A stretch of 57,960 bases of DNA, taken from positions 1 through 57,960 of the forward strand of contig JBGPND010000009.1 of the NCBI GenBank assembly GCA_041487355.1, in the 5' to 3' direction. The position numbers were made by a program, and so were the translations under genes. Below the pieces are notes generated by a model, which saw nothing but the letters and a program-made list of their open reading frames with translations, had not been told where the DNA came from and did no database searches. Numbering within the stretch: position 1 is the stretch's first letter; each line of letters starts with the position of its first letter. This stretch comes from JAMXLO01 sp041487355. Its GTDB lineage: Bacteria; Pseudomonadota; Alphaproteobacteria; Acetobacterales; Acetobacteraceae. This document shows, one piece after another, positions 8,534 to 16,859 of the stretch.

Positions 8534-8605
8534 GATGGGTATCGCTGCGCTCAACCCATCCTACAGGCTGCGGTGTAGGATGGGTTGAGCGCAGCGATAC
8601 CCATC
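8534..8605. repeat. Family A repeat, paired arms forming a long hairpin
   Basis: GATGGGTATCGCTGCGCTCA at the left and its reverse complement ending at 8605 form a stem of about 30 bp around a short loop (ACAGGCTGCGGTGT). It sits between the convergent propeller-like gene and the SRPBCC gene, where it could terminate both transcripts, although no U-tract follows. Confidence 0.85.
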
Positions 8606-8613
8606 ACGACTGG

Positions 8614-9147
8614 CTACTCTGGCAACTCGAACGCCGCTGCGGCTTCGACGACGCCACGCAGGTTGTGCGGGATGACCGTGGTGACGATCGATTCCAGGAA
8701 GCCCGACACCAGCTTCTCGATCCCACCAAGCGAACCGCCGAGCAGCCCCGGCTTCAGATCGAGGCCGCCTTCGAACGTGACTCTTGCACCCTGTCCGGCC
8801 ATCGCCGATGCGAAAATGGTCTGGCCGGAACAAGCGATATACTCGGTCAGGAAGTTCGGTTCGATCGTCCAGGAACAGGTGAAGGCTCTCGCATCCCATA
8901 TGTTCCGATCGATCCAGCTCAGCTCGCCTGTCTTCAGGATGGAGCGAATCACCGGCGGCACCTGATGGCGAACGTGCCACTCATTCACGATATGCACCAC
9001 GCCGTCTGCATCCACCCTCCGCTCGAGCTGACGGATGTTCTCGATATCCGCGATGTGCGGCGCGACGTCGACCAGATGGTCGCGCATGATGGTCCAGAGT
9101 GCCGCATGCGGACGCTTGAGCACGACGAGACTGCGGAACGTCTTCAA
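8614..9147 (-). CDS. SRPBCC (START-like) domain protein
   Basis: 177 residues. The pattern MKTFRSLVVLKRPHAALWTI, then VNEWHVRHQVPPVIRSIL and a C-terminal long helix (GGIEKLVSGFLESIV) fits the helix-grip SRPBCC fold, which binds hydrophobic ligands. The specific subfamily is not clear. The start is TTG at 9145-9147, overlapping the stop of the epimerase gene as TTGA, with GGGGAG about ten bases upstream. It is the last gene of a four-gene overlapping operon; a ligand related to the epimerase or phasin-like protein is likely but unknown. Confidence 0.7.
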   Translation of the reverse strand: MKTFRSLVVLKRPHAALWTIMRDHLVDVAPHIADIENIRQLERRVDADGVVHIVNEWHVRHQVPPVIRSILKTGELSWIDRNIWDARAFTCSWTIEPNFLTEYIACSGQTIFASAMAGQGARVTFEGGLDLKPGLLGGSLGGIEKLVSGFLESIVTTVIPHNLRGVVEAAAAFELPE

Positions 9148-10211
9148 GCTGGTTCTCCCCGGGCGGCGGTGGCGCGGAAGCGATAGATGTCAGCGCCAAG
9201 ATGCATGCCGGCCCTGACCTCGCGCGAGATGTGCGGCGATGCGGCGAGCCAGGATATCGTCTCGATCAGGGCAGCGTGCGCCGCAACCGGTGCATAGCCA
9301 AGGGCGGCCGCCTTGGCGTGCGAATACCAGTAGTGGCACCCGACCATCGCAGCCTGCTCGCGCGTCGAAAGCGGTGCCCGCCCGCCCATGGCGGCGCGCA
9401 GTTCCTCCGTCGTCGCGGCCAGGAACGTCAGTGTCCGATTGAGTTCCAGACGCGGCGGCGCGACACCGGTCAGCTCGGCGATGGCGGTATGGATTTGCTG
9501 CCAGGTCAGATTTTCCGACCCGAGCAGATAGCTCTCGCCTGGCGCGCCATGTTCGGCGATGAGCGCATGGCCGGCCGCGACATCGTGCGCGGCGACGAGG
9601 TTGCAGCCGCCGGGGAAAGTGCAGCCGAACGGATCGGCGAGATAGGCGACGACGAGCCCGTTGCTGGGACCCAGACGACCGGCGGTCGGTCCGAGAGTCA
9701 TCGTCGGGCAGGCGAGCCGCACATCAAGCTTCAGCGTCGCGCCGAGTTCCAAGGCACGCCGATGCTGGGCGATCTTCGCCGCCACGTAGGGCGGTTCTCC
9801 GTCACCGCTCGCCAGCCCAGCCGTCTCGTCGATGCATGTTGCGGCGTCGCGATGGCCGAACACCACCGAGGAAGACGTCACCACGACCTTCGGCACGGCC
9901 ATCCGCGCGCAAGCTGCAAGCATGTTTTCGGTGCCGGTGACAGCCGTGGCGTACAGCGTGGCCGCATCGACGCCGGAATAGGCGAAATGCGCCGCGCCGT
10001 GAAACACGACGTCGCAGTGCGCGCAGGCCATGTCGAGATCGCGACCGGCATTCAGCACGTCGGCGACGGCGATTTCCACCGGCACATCAGCCAGCGAGTC
10101 ACGCCGGCTGGTTTCGCGCACCAGCGCGCGCACTTCGTAGCCGCGATCCACCAGGGCGCGTGCGAGATGCGCTCCGATCAGTCCGGCTGCCCCGGTGACG
10201 AGCGCTTTCAT
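9144..10211 (-). CDS. NAD(P)-dependent epimerase/dehydratase (extended SDR)
   Basis: 355 residues. The Rossmann start MKALVTGAAGLIGAHLARAL has the extended-SDR GxxGxxG. Next come DVVFHGAAHFAYSG, a serine-rich VVTSSSVVFG strand (catalytic Ser) and YVAAK near residue 155 (catalytic Tyr and Lys). It resembles dihydroflavonol-4-reductase-like and sterol/hopanoid epimerase-like members. It acts as a reductase or epimerase on an unknown substrate. The ATG overlaps the stop of the DUF362 gene (ATGA at 10208-10211), and its own stop overlaps the SRPBCC start. Confidence 0.85.
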   Translation of the reverse strand: MKALVTGAAGLIGAHLARALVDRGYEVRALVRETSRRDSLADVPVEIAVADVLNAGRDLDMACAHCDVVFHGAAHFAYSGVDAATLYATAVTGTENMLAACARMAVPKVVVTSSSVVFGHRDAATCIDETAGLASGDGEPPYVAAKIAQHRRALELGATLKLDVRLACPTMTLGPTAGRLGPSNGLVVAYLADPFGCTFPGGCNLVAAHDVAAGHALIAEHGAPGESYLLGSENLTWQQIHTAIAELTGVAPPRLELNRTLTFLAATTEELRAAMGGRAPLSTREQAAMVGCHYWYSHAKAAALGYAPVAAHAALIETISWLAASPHISREVRAGMHLGADIYRFRATAARGEPA

Positions 10212-12355
10212 AAGAGCTGGCTGTGTTGCGTCAGGTCACGCTGGGCCGCCTGCTGCAGACCGCCGATGAACCGTGCGATTTCCGCGACCCAACGATCGAG
10301 GTCCGGCGTTGTCCCTTCGGCGGCAGGCTGCGTTTGCGGTGCCGGCCTGACGTGAACGAAGCCGTCCGCGTCGATCTCGCGATGTTCCTCGGGTTGCGCC
10401 GGCGCGGGCTGGCGTGTCACGCGCTGCAGCAATGGCGTTGCGATTTCGCCGATCCTTCCGAGCAACTGCATGAGCTGCTCGCCGGAAGCGGGCGTGGGTT
10501 CATCCACCGGTCGGCCGAGGCGAATATCGCGTCCTTCCACCAACGCCGCGAAATTCGCCAGCGTGCGGTCGAAGAACGTGCGGTATGCGTGCGTGACCAG
10601 CACTGACTTGATGTCCGGAACCAGGTTCAGATCGAAAACCTGCCAGAACAGCGGCAGGGTGAAGAGCTGGCGTCCCAGGATGGTGATGCACGTTCCTTCG
10701 CCCGAACGCTCGAATGTGGCGATCCCGTCGTCGTAGGTCGCGGAGTCGTTCTCGCTGCCGATCGTCTTCCAGTACAGCCGGTGGCGATCGGCGCCGTATT
10801 CGACGACTTCGAGCTTGCTGACATCGATCGGCTTGCCCTGGTAGAGCACGAGGTAGTTCGGCTGCGGCAGGTAGATGTTGCGTTCCGCCTGCCGGACGGG
10901 CCGCCCTGCCTCGTCGTGTGCCAGTGGAACGATGACACCGCCCAGATAGTCGTTCATGAACTGGATCGTGCGCGCGACATCGACACGCCGCACGAACAGG
11001 TCAAAGTCGATCTGCAGTGTACTGGTGTAGTGGAACACCACGGCGTCCTCGACATAGCGCCAGCGCAGGCCATCGGACATCTCCGGCGCGCCTGCTGCGA
11101 TCGGCTCGAGCTGGATCAGCTCGTCCACGAGTCGGTCGAATGCGGCCTCCTCAATGGAGGACAGATCGATGCCGAGCGGCACCGCCCGGCGGTGCAGTTC
11201 ATCCTTGTCGAACAGGGTCCGATATGATTCGACGACCTGACCGACCAGACCAAGCAGCAGGTTGGCCAGGATCAGGAGCCATTGGCTGGTCGGGCTGTCG
11301 CCGGCGTCCGCGAAGAAGTCTGCCAGCCCCGCGTTCAGCCGTGCGTCCAGCGGGTTCTTCAGCGGAAACAACTCAGGATCGAGACGCTGCAGCCACGGCT
11401 CGACCAGGCGATCGAGCGCCACGGCGCCAGCGCGCGCCTGCGTGGAGCGCAGCACGGGAGCCGGAACGTTCTGCCAGCTGTCATACGGCCCGAGCGATCC
11501 GGATACGGTGTAGCGCGCCGGCAAGGGATGGCTGCGCAGGACACGCGCAAGGATCGGCGATACGGTCGGATCGAGGCCCATCTTCAGTGCACCGACATAG
11601 TCCGCGAGCACGCTATCGGACGCTGCGATCAGTGTGTCCGTGCCGATGGGATCAGGCGATCGTCGGCCGCCGGTACCATGCGCGCTGATGATCGCGTCGA
11701 TCAGGACGAAATGCACCGGTGCCACAGCAAGCAACGCGGTCACCACGTCACCAGGATGCCGCCGCCGCCGATAGTGCAGGCTCTTGTCGGCGAGCGGCAG
11801 CACGCCGATCAGCGTATCGAGCCCGAGCGCATATCCGGCCGCCTCGTCCGTCCGGTTCTTGGCAAAGACGATGCGGATATCGGCGTCGACCCAGGCGCGG
11901 GAAATGCCAGTGCCATGCAACGCACTGCCGGGGGGAAACACCGCTTCGTCCGGTGCATCGGCGAGATCGACGATGTCGTAGGCGCGGCCCTTCGGCGTGA
12001 CAAAGCGGTAGCCCAGCAGGTCGCTCAGCGCGTAGAGGTCGCGGTTTTCCGCCCAGGTTGCGCTGCTGTCCGACGTCCCGACGATTGCGACATTGGCAAA
12101 GCCGCGGTCGTGCAACAGGTCGATCAGCGCCTCCACCAGGGATGGGTCGGTCGCCAGCGGCGAGGCCGCGGTGTAGCCGGCAAGCTCGGGCTTGATGACC
12201 AGACGCAGCGCGTCGGCTGGCCGACCTTGCAGCGACTGCGCCAGGATTTCCCAGAAGCCCGCGCAATCCAGCGCTGCGGCAAGCCTGTCGGCTCGCGTCA
12301 GCTCCGCATCGTCGACGATGGCGACCTTAGGCGGTTGGAGCCTGGCGTTGCTCAG
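10208..12355 (-). CDS. DUF362 domain protein with long C-terminal extension, apparent CTG start
   Basis: About 715 residues. The first 280 resemble DUF362: PPKVAIVDD, then LVIKPELAGY, TDPSLVEALIDLL, VAIVGTSDS, DADIRIVFAKNRTDEAAGY and an FVLIDAIISAHGTGGRR block. The remaining 430 residues are unrecognised; a 95-residue tail is proline and glutamine rich. The frame is open and clearly coding from about 12340 down, yet it holds no ATG, GTG or TTG until GTG 12136, which would remove about 70 conserved residues including LVIKPELAGY. The upstream frame ends at a TGA just before codon CGC at about 12390. The only codon placed like a start is CTG 12353-12355, which forms CTGA with the stop of the preceding gene, exactly as the next two junctions form ATGA and TTGA. 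I therefore propose a CTG start by translational coupling. Confidence 0.7.
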   Translation of the reverse strand: MSNARLQPPKVAIVDDAELTRADRLAAALDCAGFWEILAQSLQGRPADALRLVIKPELAGYTAASPLATDPSLVEALIDLLHDRGFANVAIVGTSDSSATWAENRDLYALSDLLGYRFVTPKGRAYDIVDLADAPDEAVFPPGSALHGTGISRAWVDADIRIVFAKNRTDEAAGYALGLDTLIGVLPLADKSLHYRRRRHPGDVVTALLAVAPVHFVLIDAIISAHGTGGRRSPDPIGTDTLIAASDSVLADYVGALKMGLDPTVSPILARVLRSHPLPARYTVSGSLGPYDSWQNVPAPVLRSTQARAGAVALDRLVEPWLQRLDPELFPLKNPLDARLNAGLADFFADAGDSPTSQWLLILANLLLGLVGQVVESYRTLFDKDELHRRAVPLGIDLSSIEEAAFDRLVDELIQLEPIAAGAPEMSDGLRWRYVEDAVVFHYTSTLQIDFDLFVRRVDVARTIQFMNDYLGGVIVPLAHDEAGRPVRQAERNIYLPQPNYLVLYQGKPIDVSKLEVVEYGADRHRLYWKTIGSENDSATYDDGIATFERSGEGTCITILGRQLFTLPLFWQVFDLNLVPDIKSVLVTHAYRTFFDRTLANFAALVEGRDIRLGRPVDEPTPASGEQLMQLLGRIGEIATPLLQRVTRQPAPAQPEEHREIDADGFVHVRPAPQTQPAAEGTTPDLDRWVAEIARFIGGLQQAAQRDLTQHSQLL

Positions 12356-12678
12356 CCGCGACCCCGCTGTGCTCGCTTGGCTGCCGGTGCCGCGTCATGC
12401 CCGGCATCGGCTTCCGGGCGGAGCGGCTTCGCACCGGCTGCTGACAGCGTCCACGCATAGACGTTGGCGTTCGCCCGGACGAGGCTCCACACCGTCTGCG
12501 CGGCCTCCTTGAAATAGATGTCGCCCGAGGCCTTGAACAGCTCCGCCCAGCCGATCTGGTCTTCGCCGAAGCGCTGCAGGGCTTCACCATAGGTGCGGTA
12601 CGCCAGCCCCTGTTGCACCGCGAGCTCACGCAGCACTCTGGTTCCTTCATCGAGCAAAGAATTCGTCGATCCCGGCAT
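12352..12678 (-). CDS. Small helical protein, phasin-like
   Basis: 108 residues from ATG 12678; upstream GTG and TTG codons extend it by up to eight residues. The body is one long amphipathic helical region: LLDEGTRVLRELAVQQ, YGEALQRFGEDQIGWAE, then GDIYFKEAAQTVWSLVRANANVYAW. This is like the phasin core that coats polyhydroxyalkanoate granules. The tail is short and basic (AAKRAQRGRG). The resemblance is to helix pattern and spacing only, so it is modest evidence. First gene of the operon, ending in the CTGA junction with the DUF362 gene. Confidence 0.55.
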   Translation of the reverse strand: MPGSTNSLLDEGTRVLRELAVQQGLAYRTYGEALQRFGEDQIGWAELFKASGDIYFKEAAQTVWSLVRANANVYAWTLSAAGAKPLRPEADAGHDAAPAAKRAQRGRG

Positions 12679-12778
12679 GGCCTGCCTCACTCCGTGCAGC
12701 AAGCAATCAGCCTAGCAAGTCCGGTGCGGCGCATCCAGCACGGCGTGCAAATTGCCGCCGCCCGGCCCGTGCCCTAGA

Positions 12779-12961
12779 GTGGCGCGTCTGGCCGATAAGA
12801 TCCAGATGATCGCCAGCACGGTCGACACCGTGCTGCTCTATCTGAAGCAGCCGAACGACTTCCAGTATGTCGTGGCGATCGACATCTGGTCGAGCCACGG
12901 CAACCTGCAGGTCAAGGTGACCCCGGCGGATCTGATCAACTACAGCTACGTCGGCGGTTGA
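12779..12961 (+). pseudogene. 3' remnant, probably of an ABC substrate-binding protein
   Basis: About 60 codons open to a TGA at 12959-12961. It reads ARLADKIQMIASTVDTVLLY then QYVVAIDIWSSHG and ends DLINYSYVGG. There is no proper start and the fragment is too short to be a gene. Its stop overlaps the ATG of the permease remnant (TGATG), the usual arrangement of a binding-protein gene followed by its permease. I infer it is the C-terminus of the binding protein of a nitrate/taurine-type importer; similarity alone does not prove it. Confidence 0.4.
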
Positions 12962-13577
12962 TGCTGTCCTTCCTCGACGCGTACCTCGCGCCGAAGAAGG
13001 ACATCCCACGGCGTGCCTACTTGACGGTGAGCACGCTGATGGCGGCTGCCATCCTGGCGCTCTGGTGCGCCCTGTCGTACGGCGAGGTGGTGCGGAGCGA
13101 CTTTCTGCCGACCCCCGATGAGGTGGTCGCACCGGCGATCAACGGCGTCGCGGACGGCTCGCGCTGGTCAACGCCGGCGTCAGCGTCACCGACATCATGT
13201 CCGGCTTCATCATCGCCTCGATCTTCGCCGTGCCGCTCGGCATCCTGATGGGGGGCTTCAAGATCGTCGAGGCGACGCTGGAGCCGGTAACCAACTTCGT
13301 TCGCTACCTGCCGGTCTCCGTGCTGATCCCGGCGAGGTTGCCGGGCGTGATGGACACGCCGCGGGTCACGCTTGGCTGGGCCTGGACCTATCTGGTGGTG
13401 GCCGAACTGGTCGCGGCCAACAAGGGTCTGGGCTACTTCATCCTGAATTCGATGCGCGGGCTGTTCACCGACCAGATTTTCCTCGGCATCATGGTGATAG
13501 GGCTGCTGGGCTTGATCACCGACCATTTGTTCAAGCTGATGCGGAACTGGCTGCTGCCCTGGGCGGCAAATCCATAG
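12961..13577 (+). pseudogene. ABC transporter permease (SsuC/TauC type), frameshifted and internally deleted
   Basis: The N-terminal part (MLSFLDAYLAPKKDIPRRAY, then a membrane helix and FLPTPDEV) is in one frame up to about 13160. The rest (LVNAGVSVTDIMSGF onward) continues in another frame, so a one-base-type frameshift lies near 13158-13166. After RYLPVSVLIP the sequence jumps directly to LPGVMDTPRVTLGWAWTYLV. In intact relatives roughly 60 residues, including the EAA loop that contacts the ATPase, lie between these. The C-terminus ILNSMRGLFTDQIF is well preserved. A permease without the EAA loop cannot couple to an ATPase, so this is a pseudogene. Confidence 0.8.
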
Positions 13578-13588
13578 GGGACCACACC

Positions 13589-15037
13589 ATGCTTAGAACC
13601 GGTGCGCAGTATCTCGACTCCCTGCGCGATGGCCGCCAGGTCTGGATCAACGGCGAGCGTGTGGCCGACGTGACGACACATCCCGCATTCCGGCCGATCG
13701 TCTCGCTGCGCGCTCGGCTCTACGACATGGCGCACGAGGCGCGGCACAGCGCGGCGATGTCCTATGTCGATGATGCCAGCGGCGAACGCTGCAATCTTGC
13801 ACTGAAGCTGCCGAAGACGCAGCAGGACTGGCAGGACAAGCGCGCCTACGTCGATGCGCAGCTCAACGAAATCGGCGGGGTCGTCGTACGGATCGGCGAC
13901 GAGACGATCGGCGAGCTGTGGTCGCTGTGGGACGGCAAGGCGGTGCTCGACGAGATCGATCCGCGGTTCAGCCAGAATGTCGAGCGGCACATCATGCGCG
14001 CGCTGACAGCCGATCCGTTCCATGTGTCGGCGAACACCGATCCGAAAGGCGACCGCTCCAAGCGGCCGCAGGAGCAGGACCCGGACATGTTGCTCCATGT
14101 GGTGAAGGAGACGGATGCGGGGATCGTGGTGCGCGGCGCAAAATACGAGACCGCGGCTGCCTATGCCAACCAGGCCTTTGTCAAGCCGACGATCGCCAAC
14201 TGGGGCGACGACAAGCTGTCGGATTATGCGGTCGGGTTCATCGCCGACATGGGTTGGCCCGGCATCAAGCATATCTGCCGCACCGGGTTTGCCGGCCGGG
14301 CGCCCGCCGAGGACTACCCGCTGTCGAACCGCTTCGACGAGGTCGATACGCTGATCGTGTTCGACGATGTGCTGGTGCCGTGGGAGAACGTGCTGTTCTA
14401 TCGCCACACGCGCGCCGCGACGTTCATCCGTGCGACGCTGCATCGCTACTCGGCGTTTCCCTACACGCAGCGCATCCTGTATCTCGCCGACATGCTGATC
14501 GGCGCGGCGCTGTTCAACGCGCGCCAGACCGGGTTGGACAAGCAGCAGGCGGTGCGCGAGAAGTTTGCCGAACTTGCCTGCTATCGCGAGGGGATCAACG
14601 CGCATCTGACCGCTGCAATCGCGACCGCGCAGCCGAGCCCCGCGGGGCTGCTGATGCCGAATCAGTCTCTGTTGTTCGCCGGTCGGGTGCATGCCTGCAC
14701 CAGGTTGCCGGCGATGATGCATCTGGCGCGGGAACTGTGCGGCGGTCAGATCTGCGTCACGCCGGACTTCGCCGCGTTTGTCGATCCGGAGACCAGGCCC
14801 TGGCTGGAGAAGTTCTACACTGTCAACGAGGCGTGGAGTGCTGACGATCGGCGCCGCCTACTGGCTTTCGCGCGCGATCTGCTGAATTCCGACTATGCCG
14901 GCCACCGGCTGACGTTCGAATTGTTCGCCCAGTCGCCGCCCTATGCGCATCTGAATGCGGTTTACATGAACTTCGACTTTGACGGGCCGTTGCGTTTCGT
15001 GAAAAAGGCGGCCGGTTTGAGCGATCGGGTGATATAG
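13589..15037 (+). CDS. 4-hydroxyphenylacetate 3-hydroxylase family flavin monooxygenase (HpaB-like)
   Basis: 482 residues, the normal size of the HpaB/HsaA-type two-component oxygenase. It starts MLRTGAQYLDSLRDGRQVW at ATG 13589 with AGGGG eight bases upstream. Family landmarks are HVSANTDPKGDRSKRPQEQD near residue 150, the FDDVLVPWENVLFY segment near 255, and a helical C-terminal domain. It would use reduced FAD or FMN from a separate reductase to hydroxylate a phenol. The homologous 4-hydroxybutyryl-CoA dehydratase group and PvcC-like enzymes are alternatives. No HpaC reductase is adjacent. The gene is intact although the ABC importer genes before and after it are broken. Confidence 0.85.
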   Translation: MLRTGAQYLDSLRDGRQVWINGERVADVTTHPAFRPIVSLRARLYDMAHEARHSAAMSYVDDASGERCNLALKLPKTQQDWQDKRAYVDAQLNEIGGVVVRIGDETIGELWSLWDGKAVLDEIDPRFSQNVERHIMRALTADPFHVSANTDPKGDRSKRPQEQDPDMLLHVVKETDAGIVVRGAKYETAAAYANQAFVKPTIANWGDDKLSDYAVGFIADMGWPGIKHICRTGFAGRAPAEDYPLSNRFDEVDTLIVFDDVLVPWENVLFYRHTRAATFIRATLHRYSAFPYTQRILYLADMLIGAALFNARQTGLDKQQAVREKFAELACYREGINAHLTAAIATAQPSPAGLLMPNQSLLFAGRVHACTRLPAMMHLARELCGGQICVTPDFAAFVDPETRPWLEKFYTVNEAWSADDRRRLLAFARDLLNSDYAGHRLTFELFAQSPPYAHLNAVYMNFDFDGPLRFVKKAAGLSDRVI

Positions 15038-15039
15038 GT

Positions 15040-15572
15040 GGGACGAGGCGGCACAACCCCTCCAAAGCTTCGCATCGAGAATGTGGCGCTGCGCTTCACG
15101 TCACGTCACGGGGTGGGGTGGGGCGCCGGTCACCGCGCTTGAGAACATCTCGCTCGATGTCGAGGACAAGGAATTCTCGGTGATCGTCGGACCGTCGCGC
15201 TGTGGCAAGACCAGCCTGTTGCGCCTCGTCGCCGGTCTGATCGAGCCGACCGAAGGCATGATCTATCTGGACAGCACGCGCATCAGCCGACCCGGGAAGG
15301 ACCGGGGCATGGTGTTCCAGCCGTACACGCTGTTTCCCTGGCTCACCGTGCAGGACAACGTGGAATTCGGGCTGAGGATCGGCGGCGTGCCGGCAGCGCA
15401 GCGGCGCGAGATTGCGCGGCGGTTCATCGCGCAGGTCGGGCTCGAAGGGTTCGAGCGGCTTTATCCCAAACAGTTGTCCGGTGGCATGATGCAGCGGGTG
15501 GCACTGGCCCGAGCGCTGGCCAACGATCCGGCCATTCTGCTGATGGATGAACCGTTCGGCTCGATGTTTCCG
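15040..15572 (+). pseudogene. ABC transporter ATPase (SsuB/TauB type), frameshifted and truncated
   Basis: A GTG at 15040, two bases after the hpaB-like stop, begins a frame reading PPKLRIENVALRF that ends in a TGA near 15141. The protein resumes in another frame as APVTALENISLDVEDKEF, so a frameshift lies near 15100-15120. Walker A is altered (GPSRCGKTS), the Q-loop (MVFQPYTLFPWL) and the signature LSGGMMQR are present, and Walker B is LLMDEPFG. Homology ends right after DEPFGS, and the next 14 codons are unrelated. The D-loop remainder, H-switch and C-terminal domain are missing. It is a non-functional partner of the broken permease. Confidence 0.85.
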
Positions 15573-15845
15573 ACCATCAGGCATGGAGTCGCCTCCGAAT
15601 AGAGACGAAATCCAGACCACGCGAGAGACCGGATTTTCTGGGAATTCGATGCTCTTGCCCAAGAGTTCGTTATGCCAACCCAAGGAAGCTAATACAATTA
15701 TGAAGACTAGGGCGCCGAAGGAACGCGCGCCCGAAGGCGCACGCTCCTTGGCGCCAAGGCTGGGGTCTTCATCCCCCGATTCTGGGGGGCGACTCCCGTG
15801 AGTGTGAAGTCCCGGATAAACTCCCCCGCGAGGGGAGGCGGAGAT
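15573..15845. other. Non-coding junction with palindromic sequences
   Basis: No gene recognised. It follows the break point of the ATPase remnant. It holds an inverted repeat at 15711-15755 (GGCGCCGAAGGA... with its complement ending ...CTTGGCGCC) and a second small palindrome (CCCCCGATTCTGGGGGG) near 15774-15790. CTCCCCCGCGAGGGGAGG, near 15822-15839, forms a hairpin that contains the likely ribosome site of the GNAT gene, so it could sequester that site. Confidence 0.55.
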
Positions 15846-16859
15846 GTGGTGACGATTCGCCCTGGTACCGATGCCGACGCGGACGGGTTCATCGCGCTGA
15901 TCGGCGCATGCTGGGGTGAATATCCCGGCGTTGTGCTGGACGTGGATGGCGAGGTGCCGGAACTGCGGGCGCTCGCCTCCTACTACGCAAGCAAGGGCGG
16001 CGCATTGTGGGCGGCGGAGGCCGATGGGCGCGTCGTCGGCATGGTCGCGGCCGTTCCACACGACGCCGGTGCCTGGGAAATCTGCCGTGTCTATACGCTG
16101 CCGTCGCTGCGCGGCGGCGGCCCCCGGGTCAAGCGCCCGGGGGCAAGCATCGGCCACCGCCTGCTGGATCAGGCGGAGGCACACGCGCGCGCGGCAGGCG
16201 CGACGCGGCTCGTGTTGTGGAGCGACACGCGGTTCGACCGGGCGCACCGGTTCTATGAGAAGCGCAGCTATGTGCGGCACGGGCCGATCCGCGTGCTGCA
16301 CGACATCTCGAACTCGCTGGAGTTCGGCTATGCCAAGCCGGTGGCGGGGATCGAGGTTCTCGACGCCGCTTCCGCGGCCTCGGCCGAGCGGCGGCTGGCG
16401 GAGATCCTGTGCGCCTGCGTCGATGCGGGTGCCTCGGTGTCCTATCTGCCACCGCTGGCGCCCGACGTCGCGCGCGCGTTTTGGAAGCGCATGGCCGCCG
16501 ACGTCGCCGCCGGCACGCGCATCCTGCTCGCGGCCTGGGAAGATGCGGTGCTGGTTGGCACGGTGATGCTCGAGTTCGCTTCCTCGCCGAACCAGCCGCA
16601 CCGCGCCGAGGTGCAGAAGCTGCTGGTGCATCCAGACGCACGCCGGCATGGCGTGGCGCGAGCGCTGATGGCACGGGTAGAGGCGGCGGCGCGGCGCGCC
16701 GGCCGTTCGCTGCTCACGCTCGATACCAGGGCAGGCGGCGCGGCGGAAAACCTGTATCGTGCCATCGGCTGGCAGGAGGCGGGCCGCATCCCAGGCTACG
16801 CGCTGAACGCCGACCTGACGCCGTGCGACACGATCTTCTTCTGGAGGCAACTCGCATGA
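15846..16859 (+). CDS. Tandem GNAT acetyltransferase, first domain interrupted by a palindromic element
   Basis: 337 residues from GTG 15846 (GTG 15849 equally possible; GGGGAGG just upstream). Two GNAT domains: residues 1-150 with WAAEADGRVVGMVAAVP and FYEKRSYVRHG, and residues 180-337 with VQKLLVHPDARRHGVARALM, the acetyl-CoA loop of the second domain, and NLYRAIGW. In the first domain the acetyl-CoA loop should read SLRGGGIGHRLL, but nine residues (PRVKRPGAS) encoded by the repeat at 16121-16147 are inserted between GGG and IG. The second domain is intact. The substrate is unknown. The stop overlaps the DinB-like start (ATGA). Confidence 0.85.
   Translation: MVTIRPGTDADADGFIALIGACWGEYPGVVLDVDGEVPELRALASYYASKGGALWAAEADGRVVGMVAAVPHDAGAWEICRVYTLPSLRGGGPRVKRPGASIGHRLLDQAEAHARAAGATRLVLWSDTRFDRAHRFYEKRSYVRHGPIRVLHDISNSLEFGYAKPVAGIEVLDAASAASAERRLAEILCACVDAGASVSYLPPLAPDVARAFWKRMAADVAAGTRILLAAWEDAVLVGTVMLEFASSPNQPHRAEVQKLLVHPDARRHGVARALMARVEAAARRAGRSLLTLDTRAGGAAENLYRAIGWQEAGRIPGYALNADLTPCDTIFFWRQLA
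16121..16147. repeat. Family F palindromic element inside the GNAT gene
   Basis: CCCCCGGGTCAAGCGCCCGG followed by GGGCA. Related units: 33824-33846, 42704-42733, 42741-42771, 44396-44422, and between genes at 23057-23080. The copy is in frame and adds PRVKRPGAS to the protein. The copy in ccmD is translated in the same frame (PRVKSPGAG). Confidence 0.8.

Noticed and set aside
13118..13588. N-terminal extension of the HpaB-like protein to 639 residues
   Set aside because: This part is a wrong-frame reading of the broken permease; HpaB homology starts at ATG 13589 with its own ribosome site.
15711..15755. Attachment site or IS end next to the truncated ATPase
   Set aside because: A palindrome is present but there is no integrase, target duplication or second copy to define an element.
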